Shown here: positions 41,715-50,683 of the stretch, piece by piece
Numbering within the stretch: the first letter of the stretch is position 1
How the letters are laid out: each line of letters begins with the position of its first letter
Assembly (NCBI RefSeq): GCF_002980525.1
Contig: NZ_PVBQ01000010.1
Coordinates: 78,502 to 142,501, forward strand
Direction of reading: 5' to 3'
DNA length: 64,000 bases
Source: Sphingobacterium haloxyli
Lineage (GTDB): Bacteria > Bacteroidota > Bacteroidia > Sphingobacteriales > Sphingobacteriaceae
Notes under the pieces: generated by a model
What the model saw: only the letters and a program-made list of their open reading frames with translations
Database searches by the model: none
Told to the model about the DNA's origin: nothing
Program-made: the position numbers and the translations under genes

Positions 41715-43502
41715 CTACTTTTCTTTTTTCTTAAACAAACCTCTAAAGAATCCTTTTGTTTGTTGTGATGTTTCTTTAGTCTTCTCGACGGTTTCTATTG
41801 CTATTTCCGCACGCTCTTTCCATTTTTCCTCACGTTCTTCGCTAATTCCAGCCGTTTGTTTGATTCCGTCCAACAAACTTTGCCACAGATTCTTGAAGAA
41901 TGTGTGTTCGGGAACGCGGCGGTGATTTACCTTCCCGATATGGTATTTCTCGTTTGCGTCTGGATTACTGTCATTTATAACAAGTTGGTTAACTAAAAAC
42001 GATGCTATCTTGAGTGAGCTTTTCTTTTTCGGCTCATCTGGGTCTGCCTTTAAATCGAGCTTAAGATTATCGTAATCGAAACGGAAGTCACCTCGGCTAC
42101 GATAGTCTGTTCCATTGATACCGAAACGGATACGACGGATATTACCCGACCTTATTTCGACATTCAACAACGGATACAGAATACGGTTAAATGCTGTTGC
42201 GTTCATGCTTCCAACTGTCCCGTTATAGCTGTGTTCACCGGTTTTGCTCAGCATATCAAATGAAAATTTGGCGTGTAGGTTTCCCCTGTTCATGATTTTC
42301 GCCCACAGATCGGCCTGCATATATTTATCTTTCGATAAGGTAAGTGTGTCGTTTGTCACGTTGGTCAACGTGCCCGTTGTTCCGTTAAAGCTAATCTCGC
42401 CTTCCCGATGATACTTACCGCTCATTTCACCATATATGACGTCTACGTTTTTCACAAAAACCGTATCTAAACGAATCATTTTATCTATTCGCATCAACTT
42501 CTGGTGCGGTGCTTGTCCGATCTGGTTGACAGGCTGTTTAGGATATCGCTTGTCTCCGTATAATTTAGCATACCCACTTTTTATGTATACGCGATGCGCT
42601 ACCGTTTGCTGTTTTTCGATCAATTTCTTAAAATCCAGCCGCTCGATATACAGGGTGTCAAAATGTAAATCGGCACGCGTTACATTTTTGCCGTGTTTCT
42701 TATAAAAAGCCGTTTTTTCTAGCACCGGTTTATAAGCTACATTGGTTAACAAAAGCGTCTGTTCTTGTGTATTGATTTTGAGCGCGTCAAACTTAGCCGC
42801 ATAAAATCCATTCGAAAATTCGTATTCGAAGCCAGGCACCATGGCCTCAATCATTTTTGTATAGTAAAGACGCGATGTGTCTGCTTGGGTGTTTTCATTG
42901 ATTAAAATATCTTCCACCCGAATTTGAACGCTGTCTAGGCCAAAGCTGCTCGATTGGTCGTCTGTCAGTTTGGTATATCTAAATGCGGCACTTTCAATGT
43001 CAATTCGCCCAATATTCACCGACGTAAACACCTCTTTTACTTGTTCATATAAGCTTTTCTTCGATTTCTCCGTCGAAACTGTATCATTGTATGCGTGGTA
43101 TTTATTCGTTAGATGAATGTCCGGATCGACTAAATCAATGGACTTGATGTTCAGTTCTTTATCCCGAAGCACATCCAAGATACCAAAGCGCTTTACTTTC
43201 AGTTCTTTGATTTTGATCTCGTAGAGGTTGTCTGGCGCAAGTTCGGCCGCCTCCATACGAGCATACACTTGTGTATCTGCTTTTAATATGGCATTTTTTA
43301 ACGTGACGTTCCCTAAAGCAATGGCCATGTCGAGGTGATCATACGTCAAACTGTATAAGCTATCGGTCGAGTTTAGGACGAGTTCTTTTAATTTATCTTC
43401 TACTATAGGTTTCCAGTTACGCGAAAAATACCAAGATATTCCCGCTAAAGCCATGACAATCAATATAAGAATGCCGATGACCCATTTCCAAATTGGTTTC
43501 AT
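41715..43502 (-). CDS. AsmA-like envelope protein with N-terminal membrane anchor
   Basis: A 595-residue protein with one N-terminal helix (WKWVIGILILIVMALAGISW) and then a long periplasmic region of alternating beta strands typical of AsmA/DUF748-like repeats (LSYDHLDMAIALGNVTLKNA-like pattern, KSIDLVDPDIHLTNKY, GNIRRIRFGINGTDYRSRGD). The last 60 residues are highly charged, partly coiled-coil, and end in a Lys-rich tail. Relatives form beta-groove bridges that carry phospholipids between membranes, or affect outer-membrane protein assembly; that role is only inferred here. It leads a three-gene unit with the TrkH and TrkA genes (spacings 30 and 16 bases). Confidence 0.7.
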   Translation of the reverse strand: MKPIWKWVIGILILIVMALAGISWYFSRNWKPIVEDKLKELVLNSTDSLYSLTYDHLDMAIALGNVTLKNAILKADTQVYARMEAAELAPDNLYEIKIKELKVKRFGILDVLRDKELNIKSIDLVDPDIHLTNKYHAYNDTVSTEKSKKSLYEQVKEVFTSVNIGRIDIESAAFRYTKLTDDQSSSFGLDSVQIRVEDILINENTQADTSRLYYTKMIEAMVPGFEYEFSNGFYAAKFDALKINTQEQTLLLTNVAYKPVLEKTAFYKKHGKNVTRADLHFDTLYIERLDFKKLIEKQQTVAHRVYIKSGYAKLYGDKRYPKQPVNQIGQAPHQKLMRIDKMIRLDTVFVKNVDVIYGEMSGKYHREGEISFNGTTGTLTNVTNDTLTLSKDKYMQADLWAKIMNRGNLHAKFSFDMLSKTGEHSYNGTVGSMNATAFNRILYPLLNVEIRSGNIRRIRFGINGTDYRSRGDFRFDYDNLKLDLKADPDEPKKKSSLKIASFLVNQLVINDSNPDANEKYHIGKVNHRRVPEHTFFKNLWQSLLDGIKQTAGISEEREEKWKERAEIAIETVEKTKETSQQTKGFFRGLFKKKEK

Positions 43503-43585
43503 ATGTAAATATTCCGTCTTTTAATGGCCATATGTAATACAATCAAACCGCTGTTTATGTTTTGGTAGCGTCTTTTCTTTATGCT

Positions 43586-44506
43586 TTAGTTTCTCGTATC
43601 TTGATTATGATATATACTTAAATAACTATCGTAACGGGATGATTCAATCTCACCATTCTCTACTGCTTCGAGAACAACACATCCCGGCTCATTGATATGC
43701 CGACAGTTGTTAAAGCGGCATTTATTCAATCGAGCACGCATTTCGGGAAAAAAATGGGCTAGTTCCGTTTTTTCGATATCAACAATACCGAGCTCTCTTA
43801 TGCCTGGTGTATCGATAAGCTTGCCGCCGAATGAAAGGTCAATCATTTCGGCAAAAGTTGTTGTGTGCTTTCCTTTATCGGACCAGTCTGATATTTCGCC
43901 TGTTTTTAAGTCAACTGAAGGTTCTATAGCGTTAATGAGCGTGGATTTGCCGACACCGGAATGGCCGGACACCAGCGTGGTTTTGTCTTTCAGTAAGAGC
44001 CGCAGTTCTTCGACGTTGGTCTTTTCTCTTGCCGACGCCGTATAGCAGGGATAACCGATATGTTCGTAGATGGCCATATAGTCTGTTAGTATCTCCAACC
44101 CTTCGTCAGAAAACAGATCTAGTTTATTGAATACTAAAATGGCGGGAATATCATAGGCTTCTGCAGTCACCAAAAAACGATCTATGAAGCCAAGGGAAGT
44201 AGGAGGCGAAGCTAACGTAACAACGAGCATGGCCTGATCGAGATTTGCACCAATGATCTGGGTTTGCTTCGAAAGGTTAATAGATCGACGGATAATATAG
44301 TTTTTTCGCGGTTCGAGAGCCGTAATAACAGCGCTATCTTGATCTGGCTCCAGTTCATAATGCACCCAATCGCCTACAGCAACCGGATTGGTAGTCTTAA
44401 TTTCCTTTGTGCGAAACTTACCTTTGATGCGGCATTGTATACGCTTGCCCTCTTCGCTTTCCACTAAGTACCAACTTCCTGTCGATTTCGTTACTAAGCC
44501 GCGCAT
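43586..44506 (-). CDS. rsgA: Ribosome small subunit-dependent GTPase A
   Basis: A 306-residue circularly permuted GTPase that helps mature the 30S subunit. An N-terminal OB fold (MRGLVTKSTGSWYLVESEEG) is followed by G4 VFNKLDLF, G1 GHSGVGKSTLINAI, G3 DTPGIRELG, and a C-terminal zinc knuckle with C-x-x-x-x-C-x-H-x6-C (CRFNNCRHINEPGC). The ATG at 44506 is chosen since the OB fold begins there; the frame stays open to 44587, but that stretch lies in promoter sequence and holds no family residues. Transcribed leftwards from a -7 box at 44543-44550. Confidence 0.95.
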   Translation of the reverse strand: MRGLVTKSTGSWYLVESEEGKRIQCRIKGKFRTKEIKTTNPVAVGDWVHYELEPDQDSAVITALEPRKNYIIRRSINLSKQTQIIGANLDQAMLVVTLASPPTSLGFIDRFLVTAEAYDIPAILVFNKLDLFSDEGLEILTDYMAIYEHIGYPCYTASAREKTNVEELRLLLKDKTTLVSGHSGVGKSTLINAIEPSVDLKTGEISDWSDKGKHTTTFAEMIDLSFGGKLIDTPGIRELGIVDIEKTELAHFFPEMRARLNKCRFNNCRHINEPGCVVLEAVENGEIESSRYDSYLSIYHNQDTRN

Positions 44507-44542
44507 ATTTATAGAATATGTTGTTTTAATATCGCCATAGAG

Positions 44543-44550
44543 CAAATATA
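44543..44550 (-). promoter_or_regulatory. rsgA promoter -7 box
   Basis: TATATTTG on the minus strand, 36 bases before the ATG at 44506. The left end of repeat R3 starts directly at this box. Confidence 0.6.
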
Positions 44551-44932
44551 GTCTTCTTCCCCTTTTTTCCTGATAAAAAGAGGACAAAAACCGAACAAAG
44601 TGAGTTCATGGATACTAAAATAAACACGAATCCATAAATCAAGGCTGAATATGGTTTTGCTATTTCTCATCGAATCAAATTGTTTTTCAAGGCGATGGGG
44701 CTGGTTTCTGACCGCAAAACAATATAGGACCGATTAAGCCCGAGTATCTGAAAACTGCTCTTGATCGCTTTTAGACACGCCGTGCACTACCCCAAAAATT
44801 TAACGGATTATGTCGCATCAAAAATTTTGAAATCTGTAGAAATATCATTTTAGCAATATCCATCCCATCAAAATTTTTAAGCGACGATTTTTTTTGCTTC
44901 TTTTTTTGAGGTAAAAAAAGAAGAAGAAAACC
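44551..44932. repeat. R element copy R3: structured interspersed repeat between rsgA and polA
   Basis: Third copy, with H1 (loop CCTGAT, 44569-44574), ATCAAG at 44638-44643, P2 (44649-44660 with 44714-44725), H5 (GTCGC 44812-44816 with GCGAC 44881-44885; 11 bp 44820-44830 with 44868-44878) and H6 (perfect 11 bp, 44897-44907 with 44913-44923). It differs inside: between H1 and P2 there is an extra segment of about 45 bases with a small hairpin (44608-44613 with 44630-44635). The segment GAACTCACTT-CGTTC of R1/R2 is found inverted at 44593-44608. Its right end touches the polA -7 box. Confidence 0.82.
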
Positions 44933-44940
44933 TATTTTTG
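44933..44940 (+). promoter_or_regulatory. polA promoter -7 box, four bases before the ATG
   Basis: TATTTTTG, TTAA, ATG. A TTTG at 44905-44908, within the end hairpin of repeat R3, lies 24 bases upstream and could be the -33 element. Confidence 0.65.
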
Positions 44941-44944
44941 TTAA

Positions 44945-47749
44945 ATGGTGAAGAAATTATTTCTGCTAGATGGCATGGCCTTGATATACAGGGCTTATTT
45001 TGCATTGAGCAAAGTACCTCGTCTTACTTCCTACGGCTTGAACACGGGCGCGATTATGGGTTTTACAAATACTTTATTGGAAGTTCTGAAGAACCAAGAG
45101 CCGACTCATATTGCGGTGGTGTTTGATACCGAGGCACCTACGAATCGGCATCTTGAATTTGAGGCCTACAAAGCGCAACGACAGGCTATGCCGGAAGATC
45201 TGGTGAAAGCAATTCCTTATATCTTCCGCCTTATTGAAGGGTTCAACATCCCCATCATTACAAAAGACGGGTACGAGGCAGATGATATTATTGGAACGTT
45301 AGCAAAAAAAGCGGAAAACGAAGGTTTTACCGTTTATTGTATGACGCCGGATAAGGATTTCGGACAGTTGGTGTCTGATCAGATATTTATATACAAACCG
45401 GCTCGTATGGGCAATGGCGCGGAAGTTCTGGGGGTGCCTGAAATTTTGGAAAAATGGGAAATATCGACCGTATCGCAGGTGATCGACATCCTTGGGCTTT
45501 GGGGTGATGCAGTGGATAACATTCCGGGAATCCCCGGTATAGGTGAAAAGACGGCAAAGAAGCTGATCCAGCAATATGGTTCTGTCGAAAAACTCATCGA
45601 AAACAGCCATGAATTGAAAGGTAAGCAACGGGAAAATGTAGAGAATTTCGCCGAACAAGGCCTTATATCGAAAAAACTTGCGACCATTTTACTGGATGTA
45701 CCTGTCGAACTGGAGGAGAAGCGATTGGAAATAGAAGAGCCTGATCGAACATTATTGGAACCTCTTTTTGCAGAATTAGAATTTCGGACACTAGGCAGAC
45801 GGGTATTTGGCGATGACTATAATATTGTGGAAAGTGCTGACAAGAGTGCGTCGGGTCAAATGGATTTATTCGCAGCAACGCAACCCGAATCTGCTGTGAC
45901 TTCTGCCATCGCGCCTACTGAGCCGGTTGTGGCGGGGCTAAACATTCATAACACACCGCACGAATACATATTGGTGGACACCGTAGAAAAGCAGCAGGAA
46001 CTTGCACAGCAACTGGCTGCGTTATCCAAATTTTGCTTTGATACGGAAACGACTTCCGTTGATGCTTTAGCGGCTGATATTGTCGGTTTTTCATTTGCTT
46101 TCGAAAAAGGAAGGGCCTACTATGTCCCTACACCGGCGGATCGCGCTGGTGCGGAAGCTACCATTGCTATTTTTAAAGCTGTCTTTGAAAGTCCGGACAT
46201 CGAAAAAGTGGGGCAAAACCTGAAATACGATATTCTTCTTTTATCACGCTATGGTGTTTGTGTACAGGGACGGCTGTTTGATACAATGATCGCGCATTAT
46301 CTTATCGATCCAGATACACGCCATAACATGGATATTTTAGCGGAGAACTATCTGGGATATACACCGGTCTCGATCACGGAACTCATCGGCCCTAGAGGTA
46401 AAAAACAAGCTAACATGCGGGATGTGGAAGTAGAAAAAGTGGTGGAGTACGCTGGCGAAGATGCTGATATTACCTGGCAGTTACATGAAGTCCTAAAACC
46501 TTTGTTGGAGGAAACGCATACCATGCGGCTGGCGGAGGAAGTTGAATTCCCACTTATTTATGTCCTTGCTGAAATCGAAAAAAATGGAGTGAAAGTTGAC
46601 GTGAATACGCTAAAAGGATTCTCGCTGGCGCTCGATGAAGACATTAAACGTCTGGAACAGGTTATATACGAAAAGGCAGGTATACAGTTCAACGTCGCAT
46701 CTCCTAAACAGTTGGGCGAAGTGCTTTTTGACAAATTGCACCTCGATCCGAAAGCGAAGAAAACCAAAACGGGCCAATATAAAACGGGCGAGGATGTATT
46801 GTTAGCGTTAGCGCATAAATCGGATATTGTAAAAGATATACTTGACTTTCGGCAACTACAAAAGTTAAAATCGACTTATGTGGATGCTTTGCCTGGGCTA
46901 ATCAATCCAGAAACTGGCCTAATACACACGTCGTACAACCAAGCCGTGGCTGCGACGGGAAGATTGAGCTCTACAAATCCGAATTTACAGAATATTCCCA
47001 TTCGGACAGAAAGGGGCCGCGACGTACGGAAGGCCTTTATTCCACGAGAACCGGGGCACGTGCTCTTATCTGCCGATTATTCGCAAATTGAGCTTCGCCT
47101 AATGGCATCGCTCAGTCAGGATAAGAATATGCTAGATGCTTTTGCTGCCGGACACGATATTCACCGCGCTACGGCGGCACGCGTATACGGGATACCATTG
47201 GAACTGGTAACCTCGGATCAGCGTCGAAACGCCAAAGCGGTTAATTTTGGTATTATATACGGGCAGTCGGCTTTTGGCCTTTCACAAAGCCTCGGCATTC
47301 CACGAAAAGATGCGGCGGCTATCATAGACCAATATTTCTCACAGTACACCGGCATTCAAGAATATATGCGAAAAGCTATCGAGTTTGCCAAAGAACACGG
47401 CTATGTGGAAACTATTTTAAAGCGAAGACGTTATTTGAGAGATATCAATTCAGCGAACATAACTGTTCGTGGTTTTGCTGAACGAAATGCGATCAATGCA
47501 CCTATACAGGGTTCTGCAGCAGATTTAATCAAAATAGCGATGATTAATATTCAGCAGGATATCGTTGAAAAAGGATTAACAGGTAAGATGATTATGCAGG
47601 TACATGATGAGTTGGTATTTGATGTTCCTAAGGATGAAGTAGAACAGCTATCTTCTATCATTACAGAGCGCATGCAAAACGCTATCGATTTAGAGGTACC
47701 TATTGAAGTAGAGGCGGGTACGGGGAACAATTGGTTAGAAGCTCATTAA
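44945..47749 (+). CDS. polA: DNA polymerase I
   Basis: A 934-residue three-domain polymerase. The 5'-3' exonuclease is at about 1-290 (FLLDGMALIYRAYFAL, VVFDTEAPTNRH, DGYEADDIIGTLA, GIPGIGEKTA). The 3'-5' exonuclease is at about 335-520 with an intact DxE (FCFDTETTS, 366-368) and YAGEDADITW, so proofreading is probably active. The polymerase is at about 560-934 with motif A SADYSQIELRL, the O helix RRNAKAVNFGIIYGQS, and motif C QVHDELVFD. The linker has GQMDLFA (about 304-310), a good match to the sliding-clamp binding motif QxxDLF. Role: Okazaki fragment maturation and repair. The start fits the conserved MxKLFLLDGMALIYR beginning. Confidence 0.97.
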   Translation: MVKKLFLLDGMALIYRAYFALSKVPRLTSYGLNTGAIMGFTNTLLEVLKNQEPTHIAVVFDTEAPTNRHLEFEAYKAQRQAMPEDLVKAIPYIFRLIEGFNIPIITKDGYEADDIIGTLAKKAENEGFTVYCMTPDKDFGQLVSDQIFIYKPARMGNGAEVLGVPEILEKWEISTVSQVIDILGLWGDAVDNIPGIPGIGEKTAKKLIQQYGSVEKLIENSHELKGKQRENVENFAEQGLISKKLATILLDVPVELEEKRLEIEEPDRTLLEPLFAELEFRTLGRRVFGDDYNIVESADKSASGQMDLFAATQPESAVTSAIAPTEPVVAGLNIHNTPHEYILVDTVEKQQELAQQLAALSKFCFDTETTSVDALAADIVGFSFAFEKGRAYYVPTPADRAGAEATIAIFKAVFESPDIEKVGQNLKYDILLLSRYGVCVQGRLFDTMIAHYLIDPDTRHNMDILAENYLGYTPVSITELIGPRGKKQANMRDVEVEKVVEYAGEDADITWQLHEVLKPLLEETHTMRLAEEVEFPLIYVLAEIEKNGVKVDVNTLKGFSLALDEDIKRLEQVIYEKAGIQFNVASPKQLGEVLFDKLHLDPKAKKTKTGQYKTGEDVLLALAHKSDIVKDILDFRQLQKLKSTYVDALPGLINPETGLIHTSYNQAVAATGRLSSTNPNLQNIPIRTERGRDVRKAFIPREPGHVLLSADYSQIELRLMASLSQDKNMLDAFAAGHDIHRATAARVYGIPLELVTSDQRRNAKAVNFGIIYGQSAFGLSQSLGIPRKDAAAIIDQYFSQYTGIQEYMRKAIEFAKEHGYVETILKRRRYLRDINSANITVRGFAERNAINAPIQGSAADLIKIAMINIQQDIVEKGLTGKMIMQVHDELVFDVPKDEVEQLSSIITERMQNAIDLEVPIEVEAGTGNNWLEAH

Positions 47750-47753
47750 AGAT

Positions 47754-48872
47754 ATGCAACGGACAGGATTAATACTTCTCTTATTTACAACGCTCTTTGC
47801 TAGAGGGCAACAACCCGATACGGCTGCAACGGTCACCTTGTTCGAGAAAATACCTGCGGGTCTTGTGCGATTCTATTTTGATGACCATTATTATTTGGTC
47901 GACAAAGATTGTGTTTTTAAATCCATTGAACGGGTGTCACAATTTATTGTGGAAAAAAATGTTTTTCATGCGGACTTCCGAGATTTTGACCAAAATGGAA
48001 CGGTGGTGCTCAGAGGGTATCATAATCAAGGGGTAAAAGAAGGGCCGTTTAAAGCCTATCATCCTAATAGCACTTTGAAATGGGAGGTGACCTTTGAACA
48101 GGATAGGCCGATAGGCGATTGGAAATATTACTATCCCGACGGCAAACCTATGCTAACCGTCAATTACGATGGGGCGGCGGCTAGAATTATGGCTTTTTGG
48201 GACAGAAGAGGCCGACAACGAATAAAGGACGGGAATGGTAGTTATGAATTCACCATGCCTTTTGCCTTTTATAATGAATACGGTTATCCGTTTTTTGAGC
48301 GTAAAGGAAAAGTAAGAAATGGTCTCCCGAGGGGATATTGGACGACCCATATGGTGGACCACGACGGAAAAAAAACATTGTACACTGAAGAGGTTTTCGA
48401 TGATAACACGGGTATACTCGCCGAAGGTTACAACCTCTTTTTGGACGCGACTTATCGAACGCCTATGGCGTTCGTCCCGATATCGTATTTCTATACGGCC
48501 GAGAGATTATTATCTAAGCCGTGCAGCTTTGATGATTATAGCGGGTTCAATACGTATTTATCGGAAAAATTCAGCGCTATGCTGAGAAGCAGCCCAACGC
48601 TTACGAATATTGAGGATAAATTTAGTTACGAAATACGATTAGATAAAGAGGGAAATCCAACGGAGGTTACATTGAAAGATGCATTGGCCACCAAAGAGTT
48701 AAATCGCTACTTAGAAATGGTACTTAACGAGATACCTTTCTATTTCCCTACGCTTGACCAAGACGGGAATGCGATTGCAGACACATTGACGGTTCACGGC
48801 AGCCTTAGTGTTAATGATGCTGGACAGTTTCATTTTCATAGCTTTCGTATTGTAAGAGAAAAACAACCTTAG
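47754..48872 (+). CDS. Exported MORN-repeat protein with TonB C-terminal-like end
   Basis: A 372-residue protein with a signal peptide (LILLLFTTLFARGQQ). Residues about 95-150 are MORN/YwqK-type repeats (GPFKAYHPNSTLKWEVTF, IGDWKYYYPDGKPMLTVNYD), with another at about 165-215. The last 110 residues (YEIRLDKEGNPTEVTLKDAL, HFHSFRI) have the length and pattern of a TonB C-terminal-like domain, but no transmembrane anchor or Pro-rich linker as in true TonB. Four bases after polA, so probably cotranscribed with it. Function unknown. Confidence 0.72.
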   Translation: MQRTGLILLLFTTLFARGQQPDTAATVTLFEKIPAGLVRFYFDDHYYLVDKDCVFKSIERVSQFIVEKNVFHADFRDFDQNGTVVLRGYHNQGVKEGPFKAYHPNSTLKWEVTFEQDRPIGDWKYYYPDGKPMLTVNYDGAAARIMAFWDRRGRQRIKDGNGSYEFTMPFAFYNEYGYPFFERKGKVRNGLPRGYWTTHMVDHDGKKTLYTEEVFDDNTGILAEGYNLFLDATYRTPMAFVPISYFYTAERLLSKPCSFDDYSGFNTYLSEKFSAMLRSSPTLTNIEDKFSYEIRLDKEGNPTEVTLKDALATKELNRYLEMVLNEIPFYFPTLDQDGNAIADTLTVHGSLSVNDAGQFHFHSFRIVREKQP

Positions 48873-48891
48873 TGATTTCACCGAAGTATGC

Positions 48892-48899
48892 TATATTTG
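48892..48899 (+). promoter_or_regulatory. psd promoter -7 box
   Basis: TATATTTG, full match, 24 bases before the ATG at 48924. Confidence 0.55.
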
Positions 48900-48923
48900 T
48901 AGCGTAGTTTTACCCATTACGAG

Positions 48924-49577
48924 ATGAAATTCCATAAAGAAGGATATACTAGTTTGGCAATCGTTGTATTGTTTGTTTTCGTGATTAATGCGCTTGCCGA
49001 TTATTATGATGCGCCCGGCTACCTTAAATGGTTTTTATACGCTCTTTCGGCATTCCTATTCATTGCCATTGTCCAATTTTTCAGAAGCCCCGTCAAACGG
49101 GTGACACCAGATGAGCAAATCGTCCTTTGCCCTGCAGATGGGAAGGTTGTGGTTATCGAAGAAACGGAGGAGACGGAGTACTTTAAAGATAGACGAATAC
49201 AGGTTTCTATTTTTATGTCGCCGATAAATGTCCACGTAAACCGAAACCCTATCAGTGGTGTAGTTTCGTATTTTAAGTATCATCCCGGTAAATTTTTGGT
49301 GGCGTGGCACCCCAAATCCTCGACGGACAACGAAAGAACGACCATCGTTGTAAAAAACCAATCGAATGTGGAGGTACTATTCCGACAGATTGCAGGCGCT
49401 ATGGCGCGACGTATCGTATGGTATGTGAAGGAAAACGATCCCGTGGCACAAGGTGAGGAGTTTGGATTTATTAAGTTTGGTTCGCGGGTGGATTTGTTTT
49501 TACCATTAGATACGGAAATATCGGTTAATATTGGCGATAAGGTAGTTGGGGGAAAGACAGTAATCGCAAAAATATAA
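48924..49577 (+). CDS. psd: Phosphatidylserine decarboxylase (short form)
   Basis: A 217-residue enzyme converting phosphatidylserine to phosphatidylethanolamine. Two N-terminal helices (LAIVVLFVFVINAL and WFLYALSAFLFIAIVQF) anchor it in the inner membrane. Seen: PADGKVVVIEE, RIQVSIFMSPINVHVNRNPI with the catalytic His region, and FGFIKFGSRVDLFLP, in which the Gly-Ser is the self-cleavage site that creates the pyruvoyl group. Short (about 215-230 residues) forms without the long N-terminal part are usual in Bacteroidota. Followed after 50 bases by the histidine kinase gene. Confidence 0.94.
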   Translation: MKFHKEGYTSLAIVVLFVFVINALADYYDAPGYLKWFLYALSAFLFIAIVQFFRSPVKRVTPDEQIVLCPADGKVVVIEETEETEYFKDRRIQVSIFMSPINVHVNRNPISGVVSYFKYHPGKFLVAWHPKSSTDNERTTIVVKNQSNVEVLFRQIAGAMARRIVWYVKENDPVAQGEEFGFIKFGSRVDLFLPLDTEISVNIGDKVVGGKTVIAKI

Positions 49578-49627
49578 AACAATTTGGTTCAGGTTTTGTA
49601 CTTTAGTTATTCGTTACACGAAGTTTC

Positions 49628-50662
49628 ATGAATCTGAGCATCTTTACCCTTCTTATAGCTAGCAGTATCGGGCTCCTAGCGTCTACGATTGACTACTTTC
49701 ATAGAGGAAGCCTGACCATAGCGGCTCTGATATTTGTTACAATTGCCCTTGTTTCTTATGCCATCTTACTCAATTTATTCGAACGGTTTATTCACAAAAG
49801 AATCCGAAATGTGTATAAGCTTATTCGTAACCTGAAATTAGGAAAAGGGCTTAAGGATGCATTGGGTGAACAAATAACGGACGACCCTATCCGTGACGCA
49901 GAAAGAGAGGTGCAAGATTGGGCAAAGCAACGCTTGTCTGAACTTGATAAACTTAGAGAACAGGCCAAATTCCGTAAAGAATTTCTTTCCAACATCTCCC
50001 ATGAGTTTAAAACACCGCTGTTTGCAACGCAGGGTTATGTCGAAACATTGCAGGATGGTTTAATAGATGATGATCCAGAAATGGCGAAAAATTTTCTGGA
50101 AAAAGCAGCCCGTAACCTTGACCGTCTCAGCTATTTAATTCAGGACTTGGACGAAATATCCAAATTGGAGACGGGTATTATCTCCTTAACAATAGAAAAT
50201 TTTGATATCGTAGCGCTTATTAAAGATTGTATAGAAGATCTGGAAGGGAAAGCGAGGCAACATGGTATCCAGATGCGCTATAATGGGAAGGGAAGTCACC
50301 CCATCCTTGTTAAGGGGGATCGCAAGCGCGTCCAACAGGTTCTCATAAATTTATTGGATAATTCCATTAAGTATGGTAAAAAAGACGGTAAGACCACTGT
50401 TTCTATTTTTCCGTTATTCGAGCAAGTTCTGATAGAGGTGACCGATAATGGTATAGGTATAGAGGAAAAAAACCTTTCCCGTGTATTTGAGCGCTTTTAC
50501 CGGACGGATGCGAGTCGTTCGCGTGAGGTTGGCGGTTCAGGACTTGGTTTAGCGATAGTTAAACATATAATTGAAGCGCATGAACAAAATGTTAATGTAC
50601 GTAGTACGGAGGGTATTGGCACGACATTCGGATTTACGCTGGAGCAGCCAAAACACCATTAA
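49628..50662 (+). CDS. Sensor histidine kinase, PhoR-like minimal architecture
   Basis: A 344-residue membrane kinase with two N-terminal helices (about 3-21 and 29-50), almost no periplasmic domain, and a linker helix. HisKA has FLSNISHEFKTPL with the phospho-acceptor His125; HATPase_c has the N box LINLLDNSIKYG, G1 VTDNGIGIE, F box FERFYRTDASR and G2 GGSGLGLAIV. No response regulator gene is adjacent. It sits immediately before a DUF47/Pit phosphate-transport pair that has a Pho-box-like promoter, and small two-helix kinases of this sort are typical PhoR; the phosphate role is inferred from that context. Confidence 0.9.
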   Translation: MNLSIFTLLIASSIGLLASTIDYFHRGSLTIAALIFVTIALVSYAILLNLFERFIHKRIRNVYKLIRNLKLGKGLKDALGEQITDDPIRDAEREVQDWAKQRLSELDKLREQAKFRKEFLSNISHEFKTPLFATQGYVETLQDGLIDDDPEMAKNFLEKAARNLDRLSYLIQDLDEISKLETGIISLTIENFDIVALIKDCIEDLEGKARQHGIQMRYNGKGSHPILVKGDRKRVQQVLINLLDNSIKYGKKDGKTTVSIFPLFEQVLIEVTDNGIGIEEKNLSRVFERFYRTDASRSREVGGSGLGLAIVKHIIEAHEQNVNVRSTEGIGTTFGFTLEQPKHH

Positions 50663-50683
50663 GATACCATAAACATTTTAAAC

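Noticed and set aside
44507..44587. N-terminal extension of rsgA by 27 codons
   Set aside because: The extra part overlaps the -7 box and the start of repeat R3; the OB fold begins at the ATG at 44506.
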